Assembly (NCBI RefSeq): GCF_900114035.1
Contig: NZ_FORP01000029.1
Location: forward strand, 1 to 64,000
DNA: 64,000 nt
Source: Amycolatopsis sacchari
GTDB taxonomy: Bacteria; Actinomycetota; Actinomycetes; Mycobacteriales; Pseudonocardiaceae
Direction of reading: 5' to 3'
Position numbers and translations under genes: made by a program. A model generated the notes under the pieces. It made no database searches. It worked only from the letters and a program-made list of their open reading frames with translations, and was not told where the DNA came from. Below, piece by piece: positions 42,797-51,000 of this stretch (within the stretch, counting starts at the first letter, position 1; each line of letters starts with the position of its first letter).

Positions 42797-43618
42797 TCAC
42801 CGGGTGAGGGCGGTGCGCACGAGCCGTGCGACGGCGTTCATGCCCGCCTCGTTCGGGTGGTACGGAGTGCGCCCGGACGGGACGGTGTACTTCTCCACCC
42901 ACGGGGTGGCTGAACAGGCGTCGTGCCCCCGGCTGGCAGGGGTGACCTCGACGACGGTGGATCCGGTGCTCAGCGCGGCGGCGCGGGTGGAGTCAGCCAG
43001 CCGGAGGGCGATGCTGTGCTCGAACGCGAGCTGCTCACGCGTCAGTGGGACGCCGTCGCAGGCGACGGCAGTCGGCACGATGCTCAGGTACTCGACGAAC
43101 ACCATTTTCGCCTGTGGCGCGCGCTGGCGCACGGCGTTCGCGACGTTCTCCAGCCGGCTCTGCAGGACGCCGAAGGTCGCGTTGATGGCGTTCTGGTCCA
43201 CGGTGCCGCACCCTGTGCGGCCGCTGGTCTGGCAGGAGTAGGTGTTCAGGCTGCCGATGTAGTTGACGTCATTGCCGCCGATGGTGGCCGTCACCAGCCG
43301 CGTGTCCGGTGTGACGGCCTGGATCTGCGGGGGCAGCCCGGCCTGGCCGGAGTCGAGGATGTTGGCCGTGGTGGCCCCGCTGCAGCTGACGTCGGTGAGC
43401 GCGAGTCCGAGCTGCGCCGCCAGAACGCTGGGGTAGTTGTGGTCCGACCGCGCGCACACCGACGGACTCCCCGGCTGGAGCGAGGGAATTCCGGGGCCCG
43501 CGGCGAAGGAGCTCCCCATGGCGACGTACTTCGTGCCATCGGCCGCGGCGGCCGTCGGCACGCTCACCGCGGTGACGATCAGCGCGAGCAGTGAAAGCAC
43601 GACACCGCGACGACGCAA
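42797..43618 (-). CDS. secreted SGNH/GDSL-family esterase/lipase
   Basis: This 273-residue exported protein has a signal peptide (RRRGVVLSLLALIVTAVSVP). Block I is YVAMGSSFAAGPGIP with the catalytic Ser, block III is IGGNDVNY, and the catalytic His lies in RTPYHPNEAGMNAV. Six Cys residues suggest disulfides, as in Streptomyces-type secreted SGNH lipases. I propose a TTG start because GGAGG lies 6 bases upstream and it directly precedes the Arg-rich signal peptide; no ATG fits. It would release acyl or acetyl groups outside the cell. Its promoter should lie in the 132 bases before the neighbouring terminator. Confidence 0.82.
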   Translation of the reverse strand: MRRRGVVLSLLALIVTAVSVPTAAAADGTKYVAMGSSFAAGPGIPSLQPGSPSVCARSDHNYPSVLAAQLGLALTDVSCSGATTANILDSGQAGLPPQIQAVTPDTRLVTATIGGNDVNYIGSLNTYSCQTSGRTGCGTVDQNAINATFGVLQSRLENVANAVRQRAPQAKMVFVEYLSIVPTAVACDGVPLTREQLAFEHSIALRLADSTRAAALSTGSTVVEVTPASRGHDACSATPWVEKYTVPSGRTPYHPNEAGMNAVARLVRTALTR

Positions 43619-43750
43619 CGAAGGCCTCCTCGAGTAGTGGAATGGTCTGAACCGGTTGCCCGGTCCACGACCGAGTGTCGACCGCTGGGGAACCCCGGTC
43701 AAGCGACCGCAGTGATTTTATCCGCCGGTTGGCCAGAAGTGCCCGGAACG

Positions 43751-43793
43751 GCCCCGGCTCGTGCCCGCGCCCAGGGCGGGCACGAGCCGGGGC
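43751..43793 (-). terminator. strong hairpin terminator after the DUF4232-like gene
   Basis: Perfect 18-base arms GCCCCGGCTCGTGCCCGC and its complement enclose a 7-base loop. It starts 3 bases beyond the stop of the minus-strand DUF4232-like gene. It also stands upstream of the GDSL gene on the same strand, so it should insulate that promoter from read-through. Confidence 0.85.
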
Positions 43794-43795
43794 GT

Positions 43796-44308
43796 TCAGG
43801 CGGGAGCGACGGCGGTGAGTTCGACGGTGTCGCCCTTCAGGGGGGCACCTGCGGGCCAGGCAATGGTGGTGGTGGAGCCGTCCGCGCTCGGCAGGTTCAG
43901 GTTCATCGCGGTGGGCACGAACGTCACCGGTGCCGCGGCGTCCTGGAGGAGGTACGACACCGCGGGGTGCTGCGCGGTCAGGTTCACCGGATCACCCGGC
44001 GCACCGGGTGCGTCAGGGGTGACGGTGATGTCGCTGCCGTTGTCGTGCCCGGCCACGAAGTTCACACCGGTGGGCACACCCTGCAGCTTGCAGTTCGTCG
44101 TCGGCGACGCCGCGGTGTAGCTGATCGCGTACGCCTCCTGCCCCGCCGCGGCTCCGGCATCCGGTGCCACCGAAACAGTCACGTCGTCGATACCGCACGG
44201 CCGGTCGGACGGCGAGGCGCCGGCCACCCCGGCGGCCAGCAACAAGCCCCCCGCGGCCATCCCACCGGCGACGACAACAGCAGCGGCACGTGCGCTCGTG
44301 CTGGTCAT
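43796..44308 (-). CDS. secreted DUF4232-like protein
   Basis: This 170-residue exported protein has a signal peptide (ARAAAVVVAGGMAAGGLLLA) and a single beta-rich domain with two Cys residues (DRPCGIDDVTVSV ... PTTNCKLQGVPTGV). This is the pattern of DUF4232 proteins, common extracytoplasmic proteins of actinomycetes without a known role. ATG with GGAGGA 4 bases upstream (GAAGGAGGAGATC). It is divergent from a second protein of the same kind, 658 bases away. Confidence 0.8.
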   Translation of the reverse strand: MTSTSARAAAVVVAGGMAAGGLLLAAGVAGASPSDRPCGIDDVTVSVAPDAGAAAGQEAYAISYTAASPTTNCKLQGVPTGVNFVAGHDNGSDITVTPDAPGAPGDPVNLTAQHPAVSYLLQDAAAPVTFVPTAMNLNLPSADGSTTTIAWPAGAPLKGDTVELTAVAPA

Positions 44309-44966
44309 GATCTCCTCCTTCGGTTTCGATCCCGTCCACCCAGAGGATGCCCAGCACCACACTCAGGATGCGTCGCAGCGATCTGAACCTCATCAACGCA
44401 ACCTTCACGCCCTTCAGACGTCCGTGTGTGCGAACTTTCCGCAGCGGCAAGGAGACCCCACCGTCCTTTCAGGACCGGAAGCCGACGCCGGGCGACGAGT
44501 TCGTCCTCAAGCAGGACGCCGTGAGACAGGGCGCGGCACGACCACGACCGACACTTCGGCAACCGCCGTTGCGGACATCGGTGACGATCCACCCGCCGCC
44601 GGACGGTGCGGCGGGGACGTCACTGGCCGCTCTCCCCCTCGCCGGCCACACCGGCTCCGCTTTGACCAGAGGCGGCGTGCCCGGCAGAACGCCATCCGGC
44701 CCGCACCCCGTTTCCGGACAGGTCCAGGACGAAACTCCGGCGATCGGCGCGCGGCCGCCACCGGTCGGTCAGGGTGCAACCGATGCGCCCAAGCCGTGCA
44801 GGGTGTGCCTGACGATCAGCCTGCGCCACGTCCGACGTCCGACGATCTTCAGGGTTGCTTCCGCGTGATCAATCCCATCCGGGCGCATCTCCACAGCGCA
44901 TGTGGGCATCTTTCCTGATGCGTTCGATCAACGACGGTTGATCACGGAACGAGAGAGGAGAACGCC
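44309..44966. other. divergent promoter region between two DUF4232-like genes
   Basis: This 658-base stretch holds no convincing gene. It probably contains both promoters. An open frame on the plus strand at about 44347-44868 has no family motif and a poor start. I see no clear shared repeat that would mark a common operator. Confidence 0.45.
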
Positions 44967-45485
44967 ATGAAGCGCGTCATGATCGGGATTTCGGCGGCGG
45001 CGCTGACGCTGGCGGCTGGGGGTACCGCCGCGGCTGCTTCCACCGCACCAGCCTCGACGCCCCGGTGCGCCACCACGGATCTGGCGGTCTCGCTGGGTGC
45101 TCCGGTGGACAACGGCTCCGGGCAGTTCGATGTGCCGTTGACCTACCGCAACATCTCCGACCACACGTGCGGACTGTTCGGCGTCCCGGGCGTCGACCTG
45201 GTCGGCCCGGAGGACCCGATGGGCCCGGTGTACCACCTGCCGCGCGTCGACAACGGCGTCGAGTACAACGAGGTGACACCGGGGACGACGGCCTCGGCGA
45301 CCATCACGGTGTTGCCCCCGGCCCAGGGCGATACGTCGTGGACGCCTTCGACGCTGGTGACGACGCCGCCGGGGCAGACGGAGCCACTGACCGTGGGCTG
45401 GCCGTCCGGCCTGCCGGTTCTGCGTCAGGACGCGGCGACCCACCCGGGCTCGTACGTGAACGGCATCCTCGCCGACCCGGCCTGA
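44967..45485 (+). CDS. secreted DUF4232-like protein
   Basis: This 172-residue protein has a signal peptide (MKRVMIGISAAALTLAAGGT) and the domain pattern TPRCATTDLAVSLGA, YRNISDHTCGLFGVPGVDLV, which matches DUF4232 (two Cys, GxPGVxLV loop). ATG is preceded by GAGAGGAGAACGCC. It is divergent from a similar but clearly different protein; identity between the two looks low by eye, so this is an old duplication or repeated acquisition. It may bind a ligand at the cell surface. Function unknown. Confidence 0.8.
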   Translation: MKRVMIGISAAALTLAAGGTAAAASTAPASTPRCATTDLAVSLGAPVDNGSGQFDVPLTYRNISDHTCGLFGVPGVDLVGPEDPMGPVYHLPRVDNGVEYNEVTPGTTASATITVLPPAQGDTSWTPSTLVTTPPGQTEPLTVGWPSGLPVLRQDAATHPGSYVNGILADPA

Positions 45486-45554
45486 CCCGCAGGTCCGGGG
45501 CGGCCCCCTGGGGCGTTCGGCGTGTCGAGGGAGCCGGACGTCTCGGCGCGTACC

Positions 45555-46068
45555 GGCCCATCGGGCGCTGGCGCGCTCGGCATCCTCCGGGGTGTCCGCG
45601 ACGGGTGAGAACACGAACCCGCCCGCGCCGAAGTCGTTCACCGCGGTGGTGAGTTCGTCGACCCATTGCCGCACCGAACCACCCACCCCAGGTGCCATCG
45701 GGATCGATGACCTGCCTGGACGTACTGGCTCCGCCAGTCGTACCCGCCCCCGGGTTTCCACGCGTCCGCGAGCCTGCCCGTGACCGCGAGCGACTTCGGT
45801 CCCATCGACCCGCTCCAGATCGGTGGACACGGAACCCGGGAGGGAACCAGGTCGTCGACCCGGTGGAACTCGCCGTCGAAGGTCACCGGGTCACCACCGC
45901 CGGGGAGCAGCTTGAGTGGGTCGTCGCGCCGAGCACGTACCCCAGCGCCGCGTAGGCTTCGAACTGCTCGGCGGCGTAGGGGTGATCGGTCATCGTCACC
46001 ACGTCCAGCCCGTCCCGGTCGGTGTTCCGCGCCTGCGAAACCAGGACGCCGGGCTCATGGATTCCCAC
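45555..46068 (-). pseudogene. LLM-class flavin (F420-type) oxidoreductase fossil
   Basis: Three segments on the minus strand are in order but in different frames. First, DRDGLDVVTMTDHPYAAEQF and EAYAALGYVLGATT match the N-terminal strand of luciferase-like monooxygenases. Second, TFDGEFHRVDDLVPSRVPCP and PIWSGSMGPKSLAVTGRLAD match the late barrel. Third, QWVDELTTAVNDFGAGGFVF and PVADTPEDAERA match the C-terminal helix. About 100 residues between the first two segments are missing. Such proteins use F420 or FMN for redox reactions. The gene cannot be functional. Confidence 0.75.
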
Positions 46069-46154
46069 CTCGACGCCGTTGAAGCCGGTGTCGAGCGAAA
46101 TGCCGAAACGGACGCGTAGCGAAACGTGACCACAGCAGGTTTCCCGGGTACTCG

Positions 46155-46615
46155 CTACACGGCCGCCCAGGTGAGGAGGACTGCGCCGAAGGCGTCAGCG
46201 TCGAGCTCGAGACCCGCGGCGACGCGTTGCTGGAAGCCGCTGATCGCGCAGATGAGGACTTCCGCGCGTTGACCGCCACCGGGACACCGGCGTCCATCTG
46301 CGCCTTCAGCGGCGGTGTAGCCGTGGTCGATCCGCTCCACCTGGCACACGTCCAGCGCCTCCCGGACGTAGGAGGCGGGGCCTTCCTCACCGGCGTGGCA
46401 CGTGGTGCGGTAGCCCTCACGGTGTGCGGCGGCGAAGTAGCGCGCGAACTTCGAGGGCGGGTTCCCGCGCTCAGCGCTGCCCAGGCGGACGCCGAGGATC
46501 CGGTTCCGCAACGGCCGGACCAGCTCGAGCAGCTCCAGGGCGCCGCACGCCCTGCGCGGCAGCGCGGCGAAGGTAGGCGCTGGCCAGATCGCGGAAGCCC
46601 GCGCGTGTGCGCGAC
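46155..46615 (-). pseudogene. adenosine deaminase fossil
   Basis: The frame gives GFRDLASAYLRRAAAQGVR, then after a deletion LELLELVRPLRNRILGVRLG and SAERGNPPSKFARYFAAAHR. Next comes EGYRTTCHAGEEGPASYVRE and ALDVCQVERIDHGYTAAE, which carries the HAGE metal/active-site motif and the RIDHG strand of adenosine deaminases. After that the sequence no longer matches: the SDDP motif and C-terminal end are absent, as is the N-terminal HxHxxG metal motif. It is a mid-gene fragment. It lies just upstream, on the same strand, of the luciferase-like oxidoreductase fossil. Confidence 0.75.
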
Positions 46616-46678
46616 ACGCGGTGCGGGGAGGCCGCCCGGCCGGCCGGATCTTCGTGATCGAGCCGGCCAGACGGCTCC

Positions 46679-46698
46679 CCGTATAGGTCGTTATACGG
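46679..46698 (-). terminator. weak inverted repeat after the GH16 gene
   Basis: Arms CCGTATA and TATACGG, 6 bases apart, lie 6 bases beyond the GH16 stop. The stem is short and AT-containing for this genome, so termination may be weak. It could instead be a scar or binding site. Confidence 0.3.
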
Positions 46699-46704
46699 TC
46701 CTCG

Positions 46705-48579
46705 TCAGCGCATCTGCTCCACCCGCACCCAGTCCACGGCGAGGTTCACGCCACCCGCCGCCACCTTGTCCACACTGGACTGCGGCAGCCCCCAGTACGG
46801 GGTGGCCACCTGGTTGTAGCCCGCCGGGTAGGCGCCGCCGAGCGCGAAGTTCAGGATGACGTACTGGTCGTGGTCGAACACCCACGCCCCGCGCGTCGCC
46901 TCGATCTTGGCGCGCAGCAGTTCCAGGTACTGGACGCCGTCGAGGGAGAACCGCATCCCCGAGGGTGTCCACTCGACGCTGTAGACGTGCCAGCCATCGA
47001 TGCCCTGGCCCGCCGGGAAGTTCTCGATCGCGCCGATGTTGCCGTCGGCCGAGTACCCCGGTCCGTGCAGCGAACTGCTCGTCCACGTCGCGTAGCCGAT
47101 GTTCTCCATGATGTCGGTCTCCCCGCAGCCCGGCCAGGACACCGACGGATCGTCGACGTTGCTGCCCAGCAGCCAGAACGCGGGCCAGAACCCGTCGCCG
47201 ACCGTCATCCTGATCCGGGCGCTCACCCGGCCGTAGGTGAAGTTCACCGCGTGGCTCGTGTCGATCCGGGCCGACGTGAAGTGGTACGTCCCGCCACCCG
47301 GCGCGGCGTAGCCACCGGGCACGTACCGGGGCGTGATGACCAGCTGGCTGTCCGAAACCCTCAGCGTGCTCGAATCGTCGATGTAGGCCTGCGCCTCCCC
47401 GTTGACCGAACCCATCGTGGAACCGGTGACGACCACCCGCCACTTGCTCCGGTCCAGCCCCGGCCCGGTGAAGTCGTCGAAGAACACCGTCTGGTAGGTG
47501 CCCGCCGGATCCGCCGGGGGCGGCGCGTAGTCCGCCGCGGCGCTACCCCCCGTGCCCCACACCTGGAACTCGTACAGCGAGTAGCCGAACTGCGCGGTGG
47601 CGGGCGCCGGGTTGTAGAAACTGCGCCGCCGCAGGCCCTGCAGCCGCACGTACCGCCCGGTCACCGCGCTGGGCAGGGTGATCGCGTCGTGGATCCCCGT
47701 CGAGCTGCCGGGCGTGCCGACGTCGGCGGCACGACGCGCCACCTCGGCGGCACTCGGCTGGTACACGGTCTGCCAGTTCTGGTTGTCCTGCGACACCTCG
47801 ATCCGGTAGTCCACCGCGTAGGCGGACTCCCAGTACAGGTCGAAGCCCGTGATCCGGGCTCCGGCCCCGAGGTCGACCGCGATCCACCGGTTGTCGTTCC
47901 AGTCACTGGCCCAGCGGGTCGCGTCGCCGGTGAGCGGGTTCGGGACGCCGCCGTCGAAGGCGTTCTGCGGGGTGTGCCCGGCGTCCTGGTAGTAGTTGCC
48001 GAACGCCGGTTTGCCGAGCGCGAGGTTGGCGGTCGCCGTCGCCGCCGGGGTGGGCACGGACCCGAACACCTGGAAGGCGTACAGCGAATAGCCGTACGGG
48101 GTCGCGCGCTGGAGGCCCCGCATCCGCACGTACCGCGCGAGCGAGGGCCGCGGATAGGTGTGGATGGTGACCGTGCCGCCCGTTCCGGCGTTCTCGGCGT
48201 ACACCGGTGTCCAGCTCGTGCCGTTCGCGGACACCTCGACGACGTACCGGCTGCCGTAGGCGGCCTCCCACACCAGCGTCACGCCGGTGACGCGGATCGT
48301 GGTGCCCAGGTCGATGCGGATCCAGGCGTCGTCGGCGAAGTTGCTGGCGAACCGCGTCGAGGGGTTGCCGTCGAAGGCCGCGCCCGGCCCGAGTGCGGAG
48401 CTCTCGGCCCCGGAAGCCGTCGCGGCGGCGGGGTTGGCGGCGTAGGCGGCGGCCGCCCAGTCGTCGTTCCAGCCCGGCGCGGCCGCGGCGGCGGGAGCGC
48501 TCCGCAGCGTGCCGAGCCCGGTGGCGGCGAAGGTGGCCGCGGCGAGCAGGATGGCGTCACGGCGGGGAAGTGCGGACAT
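46705..48579 (-). CDS. secreted GH16 endo-beta-1,3-glucanase with two discoidin (CBM32-type) domains
   Basis: This 624-residue protein has a signal peptide with a twin-Arg-like start (PRRDAILLAAATFAATGL). Two F5/8-type domains follow (about 45-180 and 185-345), with WIRIDLGTTIRVTGVTLVWE and RYVRMRGLQ, and the matching WIAVDLGAGARITGFDLYWE and RYVRLQGLR. The GH16 domain (about 365-620) has the catalytic signature GCGETDIMENIGY near residue 484-489. It should cut beta-1,3-glucan such as laminarin outside the cell. GGAGG lies 6 bases before the ATG. It follows the GH55-like gene by 31 bases, so the two form an operon. Confidence 0.88.
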   Translation of the reverse strand: MSALPRRDAILLAAATFAATGLGTLRSAPAAAAAPGWNDDWAAAAYAANPAAATASGAESSALGPGAAFDGNPSTRFASNFADDAWIRIDLGTTIRVTGVTLVWEAAYGSRYVVEVSANGTSWTPVYAENAGTGGTVTIHTYPRPSLARYVRMRGLQRATPYGYSLYAFQVFGSVPTPAATATANLALGKPAFGNYYQDAGHTPQNAFDGGVPNPLTGDATRWASDWNDNRWIAVDLGAGARITGFDLYWESAYAVDYRIEVSQDNQNWQTVYQPSAAEVARRAADVGTPGSSTGIHDAITLPSAVTGRYVRLQGLRRRSFYNPAPATAQFGYSLYEFQVWGTGGSAAADYAPPPADPAGTYQTVFFDDFTGPGLDRSKWRVVVTGSTMGSVNGEAQAYIDDSSTLRVSDSQLVITPRYVPGGYAAPGGGTYHFTSARIDTSHAVNFTYGRVSARIRMTVGDGFWPAFWLLGSNVDDPSVSWPGCGETDIMENIGYATWTSSSLHGPGYSADGNIGAIENFPAGQGIDGWHVYSVEWTPSGMRFSLDGVQYLELLRAKIEATRGAWVFDHDQYVILNFALGGAYPAGYNQVATPYWGLPQSSVDKVAAGGVNLAVDWVRVEQMR

Positions 48580-48610
48580 TCCTGTCCTCCGTTCTGGGGG
48601 GAGGTGGGGA

Positions 48611-50833
48611 TCAGGGGTACGACACGACGGTGCTGGGACCGCCGTTGCCGGAGTTGACGGCGGCGCCGGTGCCGTTGATCACCGAGTCGATGCCGCCGGA
48701 TCCGTTGAGGAACACGGTGAGGAGGTCGTTGAACCGCACCCCGGGCGTACTGGGTGCCTGGAACGCCATCGAACTGTGGATGTCGGCGCCCTGGTTGAAG
48801 TAGGAGTAGCTGCCCATGCCGTAGCCGGTGAACGACGTGACACCGGCGGGGAGGTAGAACGCCGGGTAGCCCTTCTGCGCCGGGCTCGCCATCCACGCCG
48901 CCTGGTCGGGCACCTCGTACGGGTTCTCGTTCTGGAAGAAGATCACCGTGCCCTGCTGGCCGTTCCACACGGTTTCGTACTGCTGGAAGTGCTCGACGAA
49001 CAGCCCGTAGGCGGTGACGCGGGCACCGTTGACGACGACCCCGGTCGGTGCCGGGCTCGACGCCCAGGTACCGGCGCCGGTGCCGTGGTCGGCGCGCCAC
49101 GCCCATACGTCGTCGAGCAGCGCGTCGTTGCTGTTGACCACCAACGCGGTCTGCGCGGTGCCCGCCTGCGCGCCGCCGACGCGGAAGAACACGTCGTGCA
49201 CCGCGGCCGGGTCGGCCGGGTGGTCGGCCGTGCCGCCCTGCGCGCCCAGCCGCAGCAGCGCCGGTGAGCTGACCGGGCCGGCGTCGAAGATCATGCCGGT
49301 CACATCCACCCCGTCGACGTCCGCGACACTCATGGTCACGTTGCCGTTGGTGGGGATGAGCGTCGGGAAGCCCAGCCCGAGGACCTTCGTGCCCGGCCTG
49401 GTGACGTTGATCGTCGTCGGCACCCGGTAGACCCCCGGCGTGAACAGCAGGTTGTCACCCGCCGCCAGCGCCGCGTTGATCTGGTCCACTGTGGACGAAG
49501 GCTGGACGACGAAGAACGCGCTCAGCGGCAGCGAGGTTCCCGGCGTGCCGCCGTTGGCCCAGCTGGGGCCGGTGGAGTTCGTGCGCACCGACGGCACGAA
49601 CACACGGTAAGCGCCGCTCGCGTCGGTGTAGAGGTAGGGCGCCTCCCTGGTGACGGGACAGGTGGCGAGCGTCGTGTAGTGGTCCGCCGGGAACGACTGC
49701 GGGGGCGCCCCGTTGGTCCCGCAGAACACCTGGTTCCACACGCCGTTGCTCCAGCTGCCGAGACTGCTGTTGCGCGTCAGGAACTGCTGCTGCGAACCGT
49801 TGGTGACGGTGCCGCTGATCACGGAGTCGGCCAGGAACCCGCCGCTGGCCCACGCGGGCGAACCGGTGCAGTAGTCCATCAGCGTCAGGTTGCCGTTGAT
49901 GTGCACGCGCCGCATCGGCGCGGCCTGGGAAACCGCCCAGAAGTCGTTCCCGCTGTAGCAGCCGCTGTTCCCGGCGACGTTGATGGTCAGGTTCGACAGC
50001 GAGCGCCAGAAGTTCGTGGTGGCGTAGCACTGCGACTGGTCGCCGCCGTTGCACTGGTTGAAGACGTTGACCGCGCCGTTGATCACCACGTCACCGGGGT
50101 TCTGCCCCAGCCCGGCGACGCTTTCGTAGAAGCCGACGGTGAAGTTCAGCGGGTCGGCGGCCGAGCCGTAGGTGCCGGGCTTGAACAGCACGGCGTAGCG
50201 CTGCGGGCCGAACTCGTTGCCGGCCTGGGCGTTCCCGATCGTGTCGAGGGTGCTCTGGATCTGGGACTGCGGCATCGCCGGGTCGAAGACGTAGACGTTC
50301 GGGCCGAGGTCGCCGCCCGTCGCGGGCGGCGTGGTCGTGGTGCCGTGGACGGACAGCTCCCACAGCGAGTACCCGTAGGTGGTGGTCCGCGCGGTGCCGT
50401 AGAGCCGGAGGTAGCGGCCGGAGCCGGAGACGGTCAGCGTCTCGGTGCCGCCGGTGGCGTTCGCGGTCGAATAGACCGTGGTCCAGTTCGCCGCGTCGGC
50501 GGAAACCTGGATCTGGTAGGACTTCGCCGCCGCGGCCTCCCAGGTCAGCACCACCTGGCACAGGTCGTGCGTGCTGCCCAGGTCCACCTGCAGCCACTGT
50601 GGATCAGACCACTGCGAGGACCAGCGGGTACCGGTGTTCCCGTCGGTCGCCGCCGCCGCGGCGGTACCGGGGTTCTCGGCCGAAGAGGCCGTCGTGGGCT
50701 GGTTCAGCGCGAGGTTCGTACCGGTGTCACACGTTGCGGCAGCAGCGTCAGTGGTATGGACCAGCGGCACCGTGAGCACGGTGCCGAGTGCGGCGAGCAG
50801 GGCGAGCAGCACCCTGGCGCGGGGGACCTTCAT
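48611..50833 (-). CDS. secreted GH55-like beta-1,3-glucanase with discoidin domain
   Basis: This 740-residue protein has a signal peptide (RARVLLALLAALGTVLTVPL). A discoidin domain (about 35-165) shows WLQVDLGSTHDLCQVVLTWE. A large parallel beta-helix follows, with NVYVFDPAMPQSQIQSTLDT, LGLGFPTLIPTNGNVTMSVA, DVDGVDVTGMIFDAGPVSSP and VWAWRADHGTGAGTW. The ADVDGVxVTGxxFDAGP and WxWRADHG motifs are, from memory, those of bacterial GH55 exo-beta-1,3-glucanases. The start was chosen because GGAGAG precedes ATG; an upstream frame has no site. It would release glucose or gentiobiose from beta-1,3-glucan. It is the first gene of the GH55-GH16 operon. Confidence 0.78.
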   Translation of the reverse strand: MKVPRARVLLALLAALGTVLTVPLVHTTDAAAATCDTGTNLALNQPTTASSAENPGTAAAAATDGNTGTRWSSQWSDPQWLQVDLGSTHDLCQVVLTWEAAAAKSYQIQVSADAANWTTVYSTANATGGTETLTVSGSGRYLRLYGTARTTTYGYSLWELSVHGTTTTPPATGGDLGPNVYVFDPAMPQSQIQSTLDTIGNAQAGNEFGPQRYAVLFKPGTYGSAADPLNFTVGFYESVAGLGQNPGDVVINGAVNVFNQCNGGDQSQCYATTNFWRSLSNLTINVAGNSGCYSGNDFWAVSQAAPMRRVHINGNLTLMDYCTGSPAWASGGFLADSVISGTVTNGSQQQFLTRNSSLGSWSNGVWNQVFCGTNGAPPQSFPADHYTTLATCPVTREAPYLYTDASGAYRVFVPSVRTNSTGPSWANGGTPGTSLPLSAFFVVQPSSTVDQINAALAAGDNLLFTPGVYRVPTTINVTRPGTKVLGLGFPTLIPTNGNVTMSVADVDGVDVTGMIFDAGPVSSPALLRLGAQGGTADHPADPAAVHDVFFRVGGAQAGTAQTALVVNSNDALLDDVWAWRADHGTGAGTWASSPAPTGVVVNGARVTAYGLFVEHFQQYETVWNGQQGTVIFFQNENPYEVPDQAAWMASPAQKGYPAFYLPAGVTSFTGYGMGSYSYFNQGADIHSSMAFQAPSTPGVRFNDLLTVFLNGSGGIDSVINGTGAAVNSGNGGPSTVVSYP

Positions 50834-50912
50834 GATCTCTCCTGGGACGGTCGTGGGGGCCCGAAGCCCGCACGGCGGAACCGGCTTCGCGCCGGCCCCG
50901 CAGCCCCGTCCA

Positions 50913-50924
50913 GAGAGCGCTCTC
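50913..50924. promoter_or_regulatory. palindrome GAGAGCGCTCTC upstream of the GH55 gene
   Basis: A perfect 12-base palindrome lies 80 bases before the GH55 start. It matches the core of CebR-type LacI operators (GGGAGCGCTCCC) known from cellobiose-controlled genes in Streptomyces. No LacI gene adjoins; the local regulator is ROK type, so a distant CebR-like protein may control the secreted enzymes. Confidence 0.55.
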
Positions 50925-51000
50925 CGCACGCAGCATGATGGGCCGCCTCAGGGCGGGTGTCAACGCCGCGCCCGGGAAAAGCCCGCAGCCACGCGCTTTC

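Noticed and set aside
44347-44868. Plus-strand open frame between the two DUF4232-like genes
   Set aside because: No ribosome site, no motif, and biased Pro/Arg/Thr composition. It is better read as a promoter region.
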